64,000 nt of DNA, from assembly GCA_029721435.1 (NCBI GenBank), contig CM056580.1, positions 71,449,367 through 71,513,366 of the forward strand, given 5' to 3'. Shown here in pieces: positions 32,591 through 44,960 of the stretch. The DNA comes from Gymnothorax reevesii (lineage: Eukaryota; Chordata; Actinopteri; Anguilliformes; Muraenidae). The notes under the pieces were generated by a model. The model did not search any database and was not told the origin of the DNA. It saw nothing but the letters and a program-made list of their open reading frames with translations. Both the position numbers and the translations under genes were made by a program. Positions within the stretch are counted from its first letter, which is position 1. Every line of letters begins with the position of its first letter.

Positions 32591-33197
32591 ACACATACAC
32601 AGGGCTCCAAAATGTTTTTTTTTAATCTATTAAGTCATTTAGTCTTAAAGGGGACCTAACTTTCTATTTTTTCAGTTTATATTTTGGTCTTTGACTTCCC
32701 TAGAGTACTCCTGACCGCGCAAAGTAAAAAAGGGGTACTTATGTCACTCATACTGCCATCCTCAAAAAAACTCATTTGTAGTTTATTGTAGTCACTGAAT
32801 TTAATATTTAATCGATGGCAATAAATCGATTGTTATACTGGACACGTTATAGCCTGTGCGCCACCCTATTGCTTTCACCGGTAGCTTCAGAGAGCTTGCC
32901 CAGACATTGGAGATGTATCAGGCTGACCCTGGGTCATGGATAAGTAAAGCGATCGTTTCCCAAGCACCCAAAAATGCACCCAAGCTTTGCGAAATCTTCA
33001 GCTGGTTTAACTGCACCTCTCCGGTTAGCTTCAGCTGTTGTGGCTACAATCAGGCAAGGAAATGATGAAACTGTCACATTCATGCTTACTGAACAGTAAA
33101 TACAAGCATACTGATGAGGATTGCTGCATTTAAGTTAACCATGTGCATTTTTAATTAGCAGAGCACGTGAACTAACATGCAGTAGCTGATAATCGGT
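32591..33197. other. non-coding, unrecognised
   Basis: It begins with a T-rich tract (32,619-32,628) just after the pseudogene end. No gene is supported. Confidence 0.4.
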
Positions 33198-33262
33198 CAT
33201 GACTTTGAATGTAATCTGTCGCGCGAAAAATTTGTTTCGCGTCTGGAGTGAAAGCTGCTTAA
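33198..33262 (+). repeat. half copy of the 27.9-kb MITE
   Basis: TGACTTTGAATGTAATCTGT, then CGCGCGAAAAATTTG and TTTCGCGTCTGGAGTGAAAG match the right half of the palindrome at 27,931-28,064. Confidence 0.7.
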
Positions 33263-33791
33263 CTTACCCATTCCTGTACAATTGTAATTGCTACATTCAT
33301 TTGCTCTGTTATTTAATAAATCATTTAAATTTAATCCTTCTTCTAAATTGGAATCTTCCAGAATAAACTGGAACACACCACTGTCCGTAACAATAGCCAA
33401 TGGTAAATTGTGTTGTTCCACGAAAAGAAGCATCGGGCCGTTGATTGTTTACCGTGGTGTGGGTTCATGTGCTCTTTCATTGTTGTCAAAATGAGTAACT
33501 TCCAATAATTAATATTTTGATCGAAGTTTTTTGCTAACCAGAGACCATCTGGAATTAGACTAGCCACTTGGACAGTAGGGCAATTTCCTGAAGCAGGGCT
33601 CGATTAAAACATGTATAATGATGATAAACATCTATCCCATCTATCATGCCCATTTTCAAACTCAGTGTTTTTTTTTTATCTCAGCTAGTGACAAGCAGTG
33701 TTTTAAGGTTGAATTTAAAATGGTTCCAATTTTATTGTGTTAATGTGGATTGCTTGACAGAACTTTTGATTCCATAACATATTGAAATATA

Positions 33792-33929
33792 CTCTTCCAA
33801 AAAAGAAACTATACAAATATTGAATTATTGATTACACTTTCTTTTCAATATGTTTTCCACATTTGTCAAAACATTTCATGTATAATAAATTGATGCTAAA
33901 AACAATGTATAGTTTCTTTTTTGGAAGAG
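33792..33929. mobile_element. Tc1/mariner-type MITE, 138 bp
   Basis: Perfect inverted ends CTCTTCCAAAAAAGAAACTA are flanked by TA on each side (33,790-33,791 and 33,930-33,931), the hallmark of Tc1/mariner insertion. It has no coding capacity. Confidence 0.85.
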
Positions 33930-33931
33930 TA

Positions 33932-36900
33932 TATTAACTGAATGAGATCAATGTTAACACAAAAATCTAGATTTTTGCAGTGCAAAGTCCATTTTTTTGG
34001 TCAAAACTTTATCAAGGATTTGAATTCTTGGATACGGTTCTTTATGTCAAAGGGACTGTCAGCTGTGATTTTGGATTGCATTTGTCCCAGAATCATAGTA
34101 CTTTAAGTGCACAATTTAACCTACTTTCAGAGCACATTGAATCATGCAATATGATGTGCTTCATAGATTTCATTGGAGGAGATACATGCTGATACTGCCC
34201 ACAGTCGCCCATTATCACCGTGATTAGGAAAGATAATTGACACCCATACTACTGCTCTGATTGCTCTTCTTTTCAACTGATGACTATCATCATTCTGTTG
34301 GGGCACTGTTAATTATTACTGGAGAAGGATCAAGTCGGAGCGCGAACCCATTATGTTCCATTTGTTCTCAAGCCTCAGCACAGCCCTGAGGAGTCAAGCT
34401 GGGGTTGAAGAGATAACATCCATCTGCACGTCTAGAGGGGCTGGAGCGACAGCAGCAGAGAAAGGCCACGGCCAAAGTTTTGTGACAGAGATGAGACTGC
34501 CAATGGCTCGGATATGATAGTCTGGCTTTTGACCAGCGATTACATTTTATGAACACTCAGTCCGCGCACAAAGTGAACAGTCTCTATGTAATGTTCTCTG
34601 CCAGGACCATTGCTGTAGGGCTGAATTGGAGGTCTGTAAAAAGCAGCAGTGTTTTTGTTTTGCATACCCTCTTAAGACAAAGTGTTTTTAGGGTCAGGTT
34701 TACTATCAGGCACTTATTTGGCAGTGGTCACAGGAACCTTTTCTTGTATTGCTGCTTCAAATTTTATAACACTGTCGCCTTGAGTAACAGTGCACAGCGA
34801 AATAATGAGGGCATATGGGAGGTTCTATTGATTCACTCGCTCGTGCTGTCAATCATGAGGTGCTGCAATCCCTGTGCTGCAGTGAGGGGACTGAACCATT
34901 AGGCTGCTCTGAATTTGGTATGGCATTAAGCTATTAATAAGGTGAAAAAGTGCATGCTAAATCCATTATTAATTCTGGGATGGAATCTGTTCATTACTGA
35001 GGTTCAGATTTGGGAAAGTACGTTCCACTGTGCACTGTAATTTGTTTTCTTTCTACTGAAGGTACCTGACGTGACTGCAAAGGCATTACAAAGGCCTCCT
35101 TATTCTGAAAGTCATGAAGGATTTACGACCAATAGGCCTGATGAAGTTGTGACCAGGGCAAACAAGTAATATGGGCCATGCTGATGTCACCAGTAATGAG
35201 CCACAATTTAATCAATTCTTATGAGCTGCGAGTTTTGGGAGACATACTGCCTTTCCTTTGGGATCTGGATGTGTCAGAATGTCAAACAGAGCTACAGCTC
35301 AGACTCAATGGACAAGTGTGTTTGAGATCTCAAACTTAAATATAGAGTTTATACTGGCTACTGTCAGATAAGGATAATTGATCAAAACAGCAAGTTAAAA
35401 AAAAAAAAATCAATATATATCTTGAGTACATACTACATTGTAGGTGCTGAGGATGACACACAGCAAGAATGAATTATTCAGCAAAATAAAGCATAAAAAC
35501 AAAAGAGGATTTTTCAATTGAAAGCTCAGGAGAATCATTCATCCTATAATAAAGTGAGGAAATCAAATCGTATCTTCCTAAGAAAACAACTCTACTTCAA
35601 ACAAGTTATGAATTATTTATATATTAATGCCAGGTAGCATCCTAGAAAAGACAATACAAATGTGCTGGGACATGATGTCCTTGGGACATACTGTAATTTT
35701 TGTTGCTCTTGCTTTGGATTCTAGTACAATGGATGTGAAATAAAACAAGAATATATGACACTGGATTTGAAATAGAAAAGGAAATGTCAAAGTTCAGACT
35801 GCCAGCTATAATTTAAGGGTATTACATCAATATCAGGAGATCCATATGAAATATTTTTATACAATGTCCCCATTTTAGACAGTAATTTCACAAATTAACA
35901 TCTGAAATAAAGGCAGTAATACTTGATGGAATATCATTTGCATCTGATGACTGTCTAAGCTTTGTAGCACTTGCATCACAAGATGATGGGCACCTTCCTT
36001 GGCGATGCTCTTCAAATACTCTTCAATTGCTCTCTATTTCTGGGGTAAATTAGCTCCAGTCTTGCCTTGACGTACGGTGATACACAATGCCTGTCAAAAA
36101 CATTCCACTTGATGAATCTGAAAAGAACTCCTTGTTTGAGGAACATGATGTTTTGAGTCATTGTCCTTTCAAAGTGTCGTCCAAAGTGTCTTGAAGTAGT
36201 TGGTGTGAGCTGGTTTGTTGTATACTTCAAAATTCACCCTACCCCACCGTCAGCTGAAAAAGGAATTAGTTCCAAAAGCCCGAATGTCTCACTAAATCAC
36301 AAGGATAAATTTCATGTCCACATTATCCATAAAAGTCGCCATATGCCAAGATCATATGAAAAAAAATGTTGTCCTTGTAGGATGTTGAAAAAATTGTTTA
36401 ATGCTTATGTAACTACCTAGAGAGATAACAGAAATATTTTTTCTGGTTTCACTAATCCAACCTCGAAATGTCTCCGAATTATAAAGAAAGCAGCTGCCTA
36501 GGTACTTCAAAGAATTTTTTCATTGGTTGCTTGTAATGCTTAGAATTGACAATATAGGCAGAATTTTCCAGCATGCGCTAGGTCAGATGAAACATGCATA
36601 AACAGATCTGTATGTGTGTTCCAATTTTACACTAACTGCTAGGACCAACTGGTAAGTCCCTGACAGCACTAAACACAACTGAGTAGAGCTGGAGCTCCAT
36701 GTAAATAAGACGGGACCCATGAAACAGTTTAATGAGGCAAAATTTGCTATTTTCCTGCGACATGAGTTTGTCCACATTAGACAAGCGAGAAGTATGTCCA
36801 AGCTATTTCCGATTTCACCAGTAGCTGCCAACAAATTTGCCCAAAATTGACCGCTTGTGTGCCCATTACAGGAGATGGAAAAATGTTTTCATTTTCTTAA

Positions 36901-37140
36901 AGGTATTAAGATCAATAAAATATATGGCTGGCTTACATTTATCATTGTTAATAACGTAACTTACCTGTAGAGTCTATATGCTATTCCGAGTTCCATCGTA
37001 CCCCAGGGATATATAGAAGCAGGGTTGACAAATACTCAAAACATGTCAGTTCCCAACACAATGTGAGACTCAATGTTTATCTGTTCACTGGATTTTATGT
37101 TGTTTTATCCACTTAACGTATAGAAGAAACAAATAAATCC
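33932..37140. other. non-coding, mostly unique sequence
   Basis: No coding sequence, RNA gene or clear transposon was recognised across this 3.2 kb. Open frames (for example 34,549-34,902) lack motifs. There is an A run near 35,400. Confidence 0.45.
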
Positions 37141-37215
37141 CGCACACAGTCCTCTACGCTTGCAATACTTTATTAAATTCACACAATGTTTCGGTCATAG
37201 ACCTTCTTCAGGTAG
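37141..37215 (-). repeat. retroposon tail with GACCGAAACATTG motif
   Basis: The minus strand reads CTGAAGAAGGTCTATGACCG, then AAACATTGTG. A related sequence is found on the plus strand at 63,218-63,262. I recognise the GAAGGTCT...CCGAAAC pattern as a common 3' tail of fish retroposons. Confidence 0.5.
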
Positions 37216-37751
37216 TAAGAAAAAAGAAAAAAGGCAGGGCTGTCATAAATATAAGTTTCCTTATATTTATATATCAAGGAGATGAGTACATCCGGAGAAA
37301 TTAGAGTGTGACAATTTGATGGAATTTGTTGCCTGTTGCCCAATAGTAAAGCTTCTTAAAAATGAAATGCAATGAAATAATTTGCGTGGAGGACGAGGAA
37401 CAAGGGTTCGGGGGATGAGGGGGCATGATATTACATTATTTGAATTTGTTGCAAATCTGTCAGAAAAAAATGCATCAAAATCATATAGAGATGCGGGGAC
37501 GAAGAAGAGTGAGGGAAGGGGACCAGGTGCAACAAGGGATGTGCAGCTTCGTCATTAGAATTGATAACATTTCCTAAGAGATGCAGCATCTGTAAAGGGA
37601 AATGCATCAGCAATATGTTCACAGCAAAAATACATTGGAAGAGGGCGGGGTGGGGACAGGGTAGCCGGAAAGAGAAGAGTCAGATTTATTTTTTTTTTCA
37701 TGATTTGAATTTACTGCAGTGAATAACTTTTAGGCTGGAGGAGCCCAAGTA
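37216..37751. other. non-coding, unrecognised
   Basis: Purine-rich segments (37,380-37,430 and 37,635-37,680) but no gene. Confidence 0.4.
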
Positions 37752-39331
37752 CAAAACCCAAAACCAGTGAAGTTGGCACGTTATGTAAATCGTAGATAAA
37801 AACAGAATACAATGATTTGCAAATCCTTTTCAACTTATATTCAATTGAATACACTGCAAAGACGAGATGTTTAATGTTCAAACTGAGAAACTTTTTTTTT
37901 TTTGCAAATAATCAATAACTTAGAATTTAAAGGCAGCAAAAAGTTGGCACAGGGTCCTTTTTACCACTGTGTTACATCGCCTTTCCTTTTCTCAGTAAAC
38001 GTTTGGGAACTGAGGAGACCCATTTTTGAAGCTTTTCAGGTGGAACTCTTTCCCATTCTTGCTTGATGTACAGCTTAAGTTGTTCAACAGTCCGAGGTCT
38101 TCGTTGTCGTATTTTACGCTTCATAATGCGCCACACATTTTCAATGGGAGACAGATCTGGACTACAGGCAGGCCAGTCTAGTACCCGCACTCTTACTACG
38201 GAGCCATGCTGTTGTAACACGTGCAAAATGTGGCTTGGCATTGTCTTGCTGAAATAAGCAGGGGCGCGCATGAAAAAGACGTTGTTTGGATGGCAACATA
38301 TGTTGCTCCAAAACCTGTATGTACCTTTCAGCATTAATGGTGCCTTCACATATGTGTAAGTTGCCCATGCCTTGGGCACTAATACACCCCCATACCATCA
38401 CAGATGCTGGCTTTTGCGCCTATAACAGTCTGGATGGTTCTTTTCCTCTTTGGTCCGGAGAACACGACATCCACAGTTTCCAAAAACAATTTGAAATGTG
38501 GACTCGTCAGACCACAGAACACTTTTCCACTTTGTATCAGTACATCTTAGATGAGCTTGGGCCCAGCGAAGCCGACGGCGTTTCTGGGTGCTGTTAATAA
38601 AAGGCTTTCGCTTTGCATGGTAGAGTTTTAACTTGCACTTGCAGATGTAGCGACGAACTGTAGTTACTGACAGTGGTTTTGTGACGTGTTCCTGAGCCCA
38701 TGTGGTGATGTCCTTTACACACTGATGTCGGTTTTTGATGCAGTACCGCCTGAGGGATCGAAGGTCACGGGCATTCAATGTTGGTTTTCGGCCTTGTCGC
38801 TTACATGCAGTGATTTCTCCAGATTCTCTGAACCTTTTGACGATATTACGGACCGTAGATGGTGAAATCCCTAAATTTCTTGAAATAGCTCGTTGAGGAA
38901 TGTTGTTTTTAAACTGTTTGACAATCAGCTCACGCATTTGTTCACTAAGTGGTGACCCTCGCCCCATCCTTGTTTGTGAATGACTGAGCTTTTCAGGGAA
39001 GCTGCTTTTAGACCCAATCATGGCACCCACCTGTTCCCAATTAGCCCTTTCATCTGTGGGATGTTCCAAATAAGGGTTTGATGAGCATTCCTCAACTCTC
39101 TCAGTCTTTTTTGCCACTTGTGCCAGCTTTTTTGAAACATGTTGCAGACATCAAATTCCAAATGAGCTAATATTTGCAAAAAATTACAAAGTTTACCTGT
39201 TTGAACATTAAGTAACTTGTCTTTGCAGTGCATTCAATTGAATATAGGTTGAAAAGGATTTGCAAATCATTGTATTCTGTTTTTATTTACGATTTACACA
39301 ACGCGCCAACTTCACTGGTTTGGGGTTTTGT
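37752..39331 (-). mobile_element. Tc1-like transposon with IR/DR ends, 1.58 kb
   Basis: Inverted repeats of about 200 bp at each end start CAAAACCC(A/C)AAACCAGTGA and include AACAGAATACAATGATTTGC. The left end follows a TA; the right TA is degraded. Each inverted repeat carries an outer (37,771) and an inner (37,941) AGTTGGCAC box, mirrored on the right near 39,302-39,310 and 39,120-39,129. This is the IR/DR arrangement known from Sleeping Beauty-type elements. The transposase gene lies on the minus strand and is broken. Confidence 0.9.
37972..38967 (-). pseudogene. Tc1-like DDE transposase, frameshifted
   Basis: From MGRGSPLSEQMREL (38,967) the reading shows a first HTH (QRAISRNLGISPSTV), a GRKP linker, a second helix bundle and catalytic D in LWSDESTF. 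It then shifts frame near 38,400 (MVWGCISAQG, second D in FQQDNAKPH, 38,162-38,401) and again near 38,230 (DWPACSPDLSPIENVW with the catalytic E, to 37,972). All three catalytic acids survive, but two frameshifts separate them, so no active enzyme is made. The transposase would cut at TA sites flanking the IR/DR ends. The upstream in-frame extension to 39,117 lies in terminal-repeat DNA. Confidence 0.9.
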
Positions 39332-40103
39332 CGCCGCGTTTGTTTATATAATACGGCGAAGCAAGAGAAAAGGAAGGGACGAGGGGACAGACAGGATCAG
39401 TTGTGCTCAAGTATTTTAATGCAGCCTGCAGAGACAGGGTGGAGAGGGGAGTTGAGAAAATCTAAAATGGAGGGTTCAGGCACAGGGAATACATCCTGGC
39501 CCACTAACTGTGCGCAGTTGCAGCAGAATCAGTGTCGTAGGCTATTGGGCATGATGACGCTGTAATTAGTCCAGACAATGTCATGGTCAGGATCCAAAGC
39601 CACTGTATTGCAGTTGGAATGATTCTGGACAATGAAGGGTGGCTTCGATTGTGATTGATGCGGAACAGGACTGGAACAAGTTTGCATTGTTAAAATTCTG
39701 GTTGAAATTAAAGTCCGTTCTTTCATTATGTGTTGGAGACGAATGACGGTGTATCGTTAGGAACCAGGAACGTGTGCTGTAGTCTGAGTCCTAACACTTG
39801 ACAGTAGCTCAGTAGAGGCATTGGCTACGGGCACAGGTGGATAATGAGGGCTGTACCTATTCCTGGCTTTCCTAGTTAATTGAGGTTATTTAGCAATTAA
39901 TCCTTTTGGGAAATGTTAAATTTGAGTTGTCTTTTTTCTTTTCTTAATAAAGGTCATGAATGACCACCAGTGACCTTTCTTGTATCCCAAAATAAAAGAT
40001 TTTACTATGACCTACATAGAGTAAACTAATGTTTGCTTGTAGTGCCCATTGGCTAATTTTAGCAGGATAATTGGTGGAAATGACAAATAGCACAAATTCC
40101 AGT
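39332..40103. other. non-coding, unrecognised
   Basis: Unique-looking sequence between the Tc1-like element and the outer hAT; no gene is supported. Confidence 0.45.
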
Positions 40104-40270
40104 CCTCCAGGCAGTGTTGTAGTCGAGTCACAAAAGCTTGAGTCCAAGTCGAGTCCGAGACACCAAAGAAAAAATGTGAGTCGAGTGCGGGTCCCCAAAA
40201 AAAAATCCGAGTCGAGTCCTCTCACCTGAGTCGAGTCCAGGTCGAGTCCTCAGTACCTTAGCCCAAGCAC

Positions 40271-40790
40271 TAGAAAAGTTCCCCAAGCTGAAGTCTGAGC
40301 CAAGAGGCTCGATGCTATTCAGCTCTCCACTTCTGCAAAGCCTGATCACGTCTTCCACACACGTACGAATGCGCGCGAATGCTGCTATTGTGTGCACACG
40401 TCAAAGAGCTTGCAGTGGAAGCCCGAAATCAGGTAATCACTTCATCACTGATTTTTTTTTTTTTTTTTTACAATTGCTGCTTATTTAAGTTGAGGAACTA
40501 TGCAGGATATTTGCTTTATGGATCATTTTTCACTTCAATTTAACTGCTTTGGACTGCTTTTATGGTTAGATGAATTGACTTGCAACTTGTCACGAGGAGA
40601 GAGGGGGCTCTCTGCCCTCCATGTACTGTATTTTGGCTGAAAACAAACCCTGCTCCGATCCGATGCCTGCCTACTTAAGCTACAACTTCTGCCAACAAGA
40701 TGCGACGAATAACCCGTCAGCATTCATTCTGCAAATAGCCTACAACGCGGACAATCTTCCGCGACCGTGCTCACGTAGTAGTCTAGTCTT
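40271..40790. other. interior of the outer hAT, left part
   Basis: Non-coding. It includes a T run at about 40,451-40,469 and a locally CpG-containing part. No transposase similarity is seen. Confidence 0.4.
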
Positions 40791-41107
40791 TAGAGGGGGG
40801 GAGCTTGCACCCCTGGGTATAGACATTTTTAGATAGGAAAAAGTTTATTAAAAGTGTGTAGAAAACGGTTTGCTATGTTAAAAATTTTGCAAAATGTCCC
40901 TAGTACCATTTTTATGCAAATTAAGCCGCCATTATGGATAAATCTGTTTTTCACGATATCTCTGCAAGTATCAGAGATAATTGAAAAAATAAGGTATGTA
41001 GACCCATGTTTTCAGGGTCAGGGAACATAATTACACCTAACTGGAAGTGATACCATTTGTCTTTTGCATGTATAATATACAATTTAGTGTCGCCATTACC
41101 GAAAAAT
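40791..41107 (+). repeat. left TIR of the Academ-like transposon
   Basis: About 317 bp. Matching blocks with the right TIR (inverted) include AGACATTTTTAGATAGGAAA, TTTTGCAAAATGTCCCTA, AATTGAAAAAATAAGGTATG and GTGTCGCCATTAC. Confidence 0.9.
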
Positions 41108-43351
41108 CTTTTTTTTAAATATTGCTACCAGTATACATGTATAAAATACTTGAACAAATGTGGGGATCAGACATATGTTCCTTCCATTAATAAATTCCTA
41201 TGGTCAAAGATCTTTATTATACATGTCTTGAAGTGGTAATATGTGTGCTTGGCAAAGAAATAAGTTTCTTTGATAATACTGGAAGGCTCCTCTTATACAG
41301 AACATTGTATAACAAATGTACAAGAAACAAAGGATTACCAGATTGCAGATAATTTTGGGGGATTGAACAGGAATGTGCTCATCCACCATGCCTGGTAATC
41401 ATCCTTTTCCTTGCTCTTGCTTTTGTAAATAACTCTTCTTTATCTTTCTCAGATCTGAATAACATACTGGTGGAGGTATACACTAACTAAAATGTCAAAA
41501 CGAAAAAAAGGTGGAAGTGTTGATGCAGCTGTCCTTAAAAGATCTTGCAAAAAACCATCTCCACCCACATGCATTCTTCATGTGCCATCTGTGTCTGACC
41601 ATGCTCCTTTTACAACCTTGAGTAACATCAAGGGGACTGCAACTGAAAAATTAAATTACCTTCTTAGCATTCGGGATCAACGTCTTCGCCAGTCTTATCA
41701 GTCCCCCCATCGTATGCAGTCAGTTTGTGAACAGATTCCTTCAACTCTTCCAGATGATCTCAAAAGTATTGGATATCACCGTCAGTGTTACCAGCGATTT
41801 ACTGGGAACTTGCATCTTCTGGGGGATGATGCTGAATCAGATGCATCAACCTCATCATTGCGTTCTCCTCATAAACATTTTACTGGATTCATCTTTCCAC
41901 CTGAATGCATTTTTTGTGAAAAACTGGAGATCAAAGGTTGTTAGAAAAACTGAGCGTCCTCAGACTTTCTCATCTTGGAAAGACAAACCAAATGCATGGG
42001 AGCAAATTAAATCACAAGCTGAGCAAACGGGGCTATTTCCACTGCATCGTTCTGCTGAGGCAAAATACCATCAGTCATGCTTTAAATCATTTCGCACATC
42101 ATTCTACAACTACGAGCGTGGGATTAAGAGAGCTAATGAATCAAAGTATTCTGAGAATGCCCACATGTTAGCTGCTCATAAGAAGGCTCTTGCCTCAATA
42201 CGGGACCATATTCAAATTCATGTCATCCAGCAAAATGAGGTCCTAAAGTTAAGTTCTTTGCGCTTGCTTTATATCGAAGAATTGAAGCAAAATGGGTTTG
42301 GAATGAGAACTATCGCTCTGAGAAACTGCTAAATCACTTACAGAATGACCCAATCAAGGACCATGTCTCCTTTATGAAGGTCAGTAATGACAAATTGGGT
42401 GCTGTTTGATTCTGGCTCTTGTACAATTCAAACATATCTGTGGTTGATGCTCTTGCACAAGCTTACACTCCTGGCAACGAGGACAAATTCAAAAATGCTG
42501 CTCTCCTCCTACATGATAACATTGTACAGGCTTTCAAAGAGACACAAAATCTATAGCCACCAACAACCGATGACATGGAGCTTAGTTGTGATAAGCTTCT
42601 ACCATCAGATCTAGTGCGGTTCCTGAACATTGTCATTTCTGGGAAGGAAGACACAGAGATGAGTGAAAAGATGAAGCGTTTGGTATGGTCAATTGGACAA
42701 GACAAATGTCGTGCAGTTTCAGAGGGAAAATGGAAATTGCCAAAGCACGTGCTTCTTTGTATGACTGTAAGACATTTGTTCCGTAGCAAGCAGATCACCA
42801 AGATATTACACAGGCTTGGCTATTCTGAAAGCTATGACTTTGGTCTGGAGATGGAAACTGCTCTAGCCAAGGCATTAGATGAAGTTTCAACTTATTTGAC
42901 ACCCCAGATTGTGAGTGGGGAGAGCAACATGGTATTCCATTGTGAGTGGGATAATTTCAACAAAATCACTACAAATGTGCATGGAAGCAACATTGTCAAC
43001 AGTGCTGGAGGGATCATGGTGCAGGAAGTCAAGCCTGGGACTCAGAGTCTGGAGGTCCGAACACTACTTACACTGGACAAGTCACAACAGCGTAGTCTAT
43101 CAATTGATACACCAGAAACCAGGGGCGTAGGTATCGCCGGTGCAGCCGGTGCGCTGAACCGGGGCCCCGATGACCTCTGAGGGCCCACGGTGACTAACTA
43201 TGCCATGCTTCCTCTTATCATAACACATAAAGCAATTAAAACGTTAACCTCCGTCATTTTAAGTCTCCTGTTCAACACAGTCAGGACGTGCACTTGATGA
43301 GTATATATATTGCTCCACTGTTTCATACAACACAGTCATGGTAACAACTAC

Positions 43352-43357
43352 CCCCTC

Positions 43358-43388
<31 letters not shown>

Positions 43389-43395
43389 ACACACA
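43352..43395. repeat. C run and (CA)n tract
   Basis: A long C homopolymer followed by CA repeats, a likely assembly-error and slippage hotspot. Confidence 0.9.
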
Positions 43396-44325
43396 TTGGC
43401 CATTTTTCCTCTTAACTTTGATATATGTCTTTTGTATTTCAGTAATGATACTTTTTCAGTTATAATCACAATTACTAATCATATATTTGATTGTTTTATT
43501 CACAACATTTTCAAATGAACATGGCCTGCTGGGAAATGTGTTTGTCCAATTAGTTGACATTTACTTATTCTTTTCTGATCGTAGCTTCGTAGGCTACGCA
43601 CTTGCTCGTGAATTGTTCTTTTTTGAGAGATCAGCTAACCCATTAGCCTGGTATTGGAGGTGAAAAGTCTTGAGCACCATGTTGAGCAGCACAAAAGCGG
43701 TGCTCAAAAAAGAAAAGAAAAAAAGAGCTCGATGTACGGAACTCCAAATTGGCGAAATTGAATGCATTTTTTAAATAACGTTAGTCATCTTGTCCAGATG
43801 CAGTTCCTGCTAGCGTTGTGAATGATAGCGGCGACACGCAGCAGTCAGACTTGGAGGCTAATGCTACCACCGCATTGCCCTCTTGCTCAACGACTTTGCA
43901 GAGCAGAAGGCACCCAGAGTTAACTTCTGAATGGATGAGTGCAGTTTTTTATTAGGCTACTGCAAGTGATCAGCTTGCCGGTTGTGGTTAAATGGCTGCT
44001 GTGCCAGGATGTGTGTCCATCTATCTGTTTACTTATTGATTTGGCCACTGTTGTGCTGTTAGGGAAATACGGTTGACTGTTCAGCCGTATGGATCTTTTT
44101 CGCATTTTCATTGGCAATGTATTGTCACTGTTGTTCATGGTTCAAACAGCCTAACGTGTTGTGTGATGTTGAGATGCTGTGCAAATATTCATTGTCCATG
44201 GTTCTAATAGCCCTAATAATTATGGGTGTCTGCGTTTTTCAGAAAACTGATTTTTCTTAATTACTGATTTGGATACCTACTGGCTCACTGTAGCTGAAGT
44301 GGTTGGCTACAGAGGACGATTGTTT

Positions 44326-44545
44326 CTGTGAATATCCAATAACTGTGTCTATCTAGTGATAGAATATTGTAACTACGTGCATAAATTTGCAGCTCCCTGT
44401 CCCCGCACTAACATACCCTGCTGCCGAGCACCGTTGTTCTTCTCGAAGACGCTAAATCCAGATAAATCTTAAACGATGAATTGCGTTCATATTTTAATTT
44501 GTAACGAAGTGGCTAGTGTCAAAGTAACGAAGTAAAATGATAATT
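44326..44545 (-). repeat. R1 repeat copy inside the inner hAT
   Basis: AATATCCAATAACTG, TCTAGTGATAGAATATTGTA and GTGCATAAATTTGCAGCTCC match 48,926-49,120 in the same orientation and 13,619-13,765 inverted. The block GCTAAATCCAGATAAATCTT and ATATTTTAATTTG extends the match to the 48.9-kb copy only. Confidence 0.75.
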
Positions 44546-44841
44546 ATTAAGTTTTAAATGTTGTAGAGTAAAAGTCCAGGTTTAAGAAAGAACTCAGGTA
44601 AAGTACAAATCCTCAAAAAACTAAAGCTCTGTTACAATTACACCTCTGCTTCGCGGATAGGCCTGGGGGGGGGGGGGGGCTAGCGCCATTCTCGCACCGG
44701 GGCCCAGCGCCTCCACGCTACGCCACTGCCAGAAACTCTTCCACCTTTGCACTTCAAACGTGTGGGTCCAACATTCCCCGAAGGTGCATTATTTGCACCT
44801 CCAATAGAAAATGGCACAGTCTACTCTACAAAAATGAATGA

Positions 44842-44960
44842 GTATTACATTACATATTACATTACAGGTACTTAGCAGACGCTCTTATCCAGAGCGACGT
44901 ACAAAAGTGCATAAGAACAGTATTATGTCTGGCTCTTCAGCAGGTATATTGGAAGCAGTG
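44842..44960 (+). repeat. teleost GCAGACGCTCTTATCC repeat
   Basis: ATTACATTACAGGTACTTAG, then CAGACGCTCTTATCCAGAGC and GACGTACA. I recognise this as a common teleost interspersed repeat. It breaks the transposase reading frame shortly after the inner hAT. Confidence 0.7.

Larger units (their letters stand above)
43120..44728. mobile_element. inner hAT element, 1.6 kb
   Basis: Perfect 8-bp duplication CCAGAAAC (43,112-43,119 and 44,729-44,736). Ends are CAGGGGCGTAG and, inverted, CAGTGGCGTAG, typical of hAT. It interrupts the Academ-like transposase exactly: the reading SIDTPE before it continues after it with LPPLHFKRVG. Inside, 43,675-43,770 reads like the Lys-rich start of a hAT transposase (MLSSTKAVLKKEKKKRAR), but the rest is missing, so it is an internally deleted, non-autonomous copy. 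It contains a C run with CA repeat (43,352-43,395), an R1 repeat copy and a G run (44,666-44,680). Confidence 0.9.
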
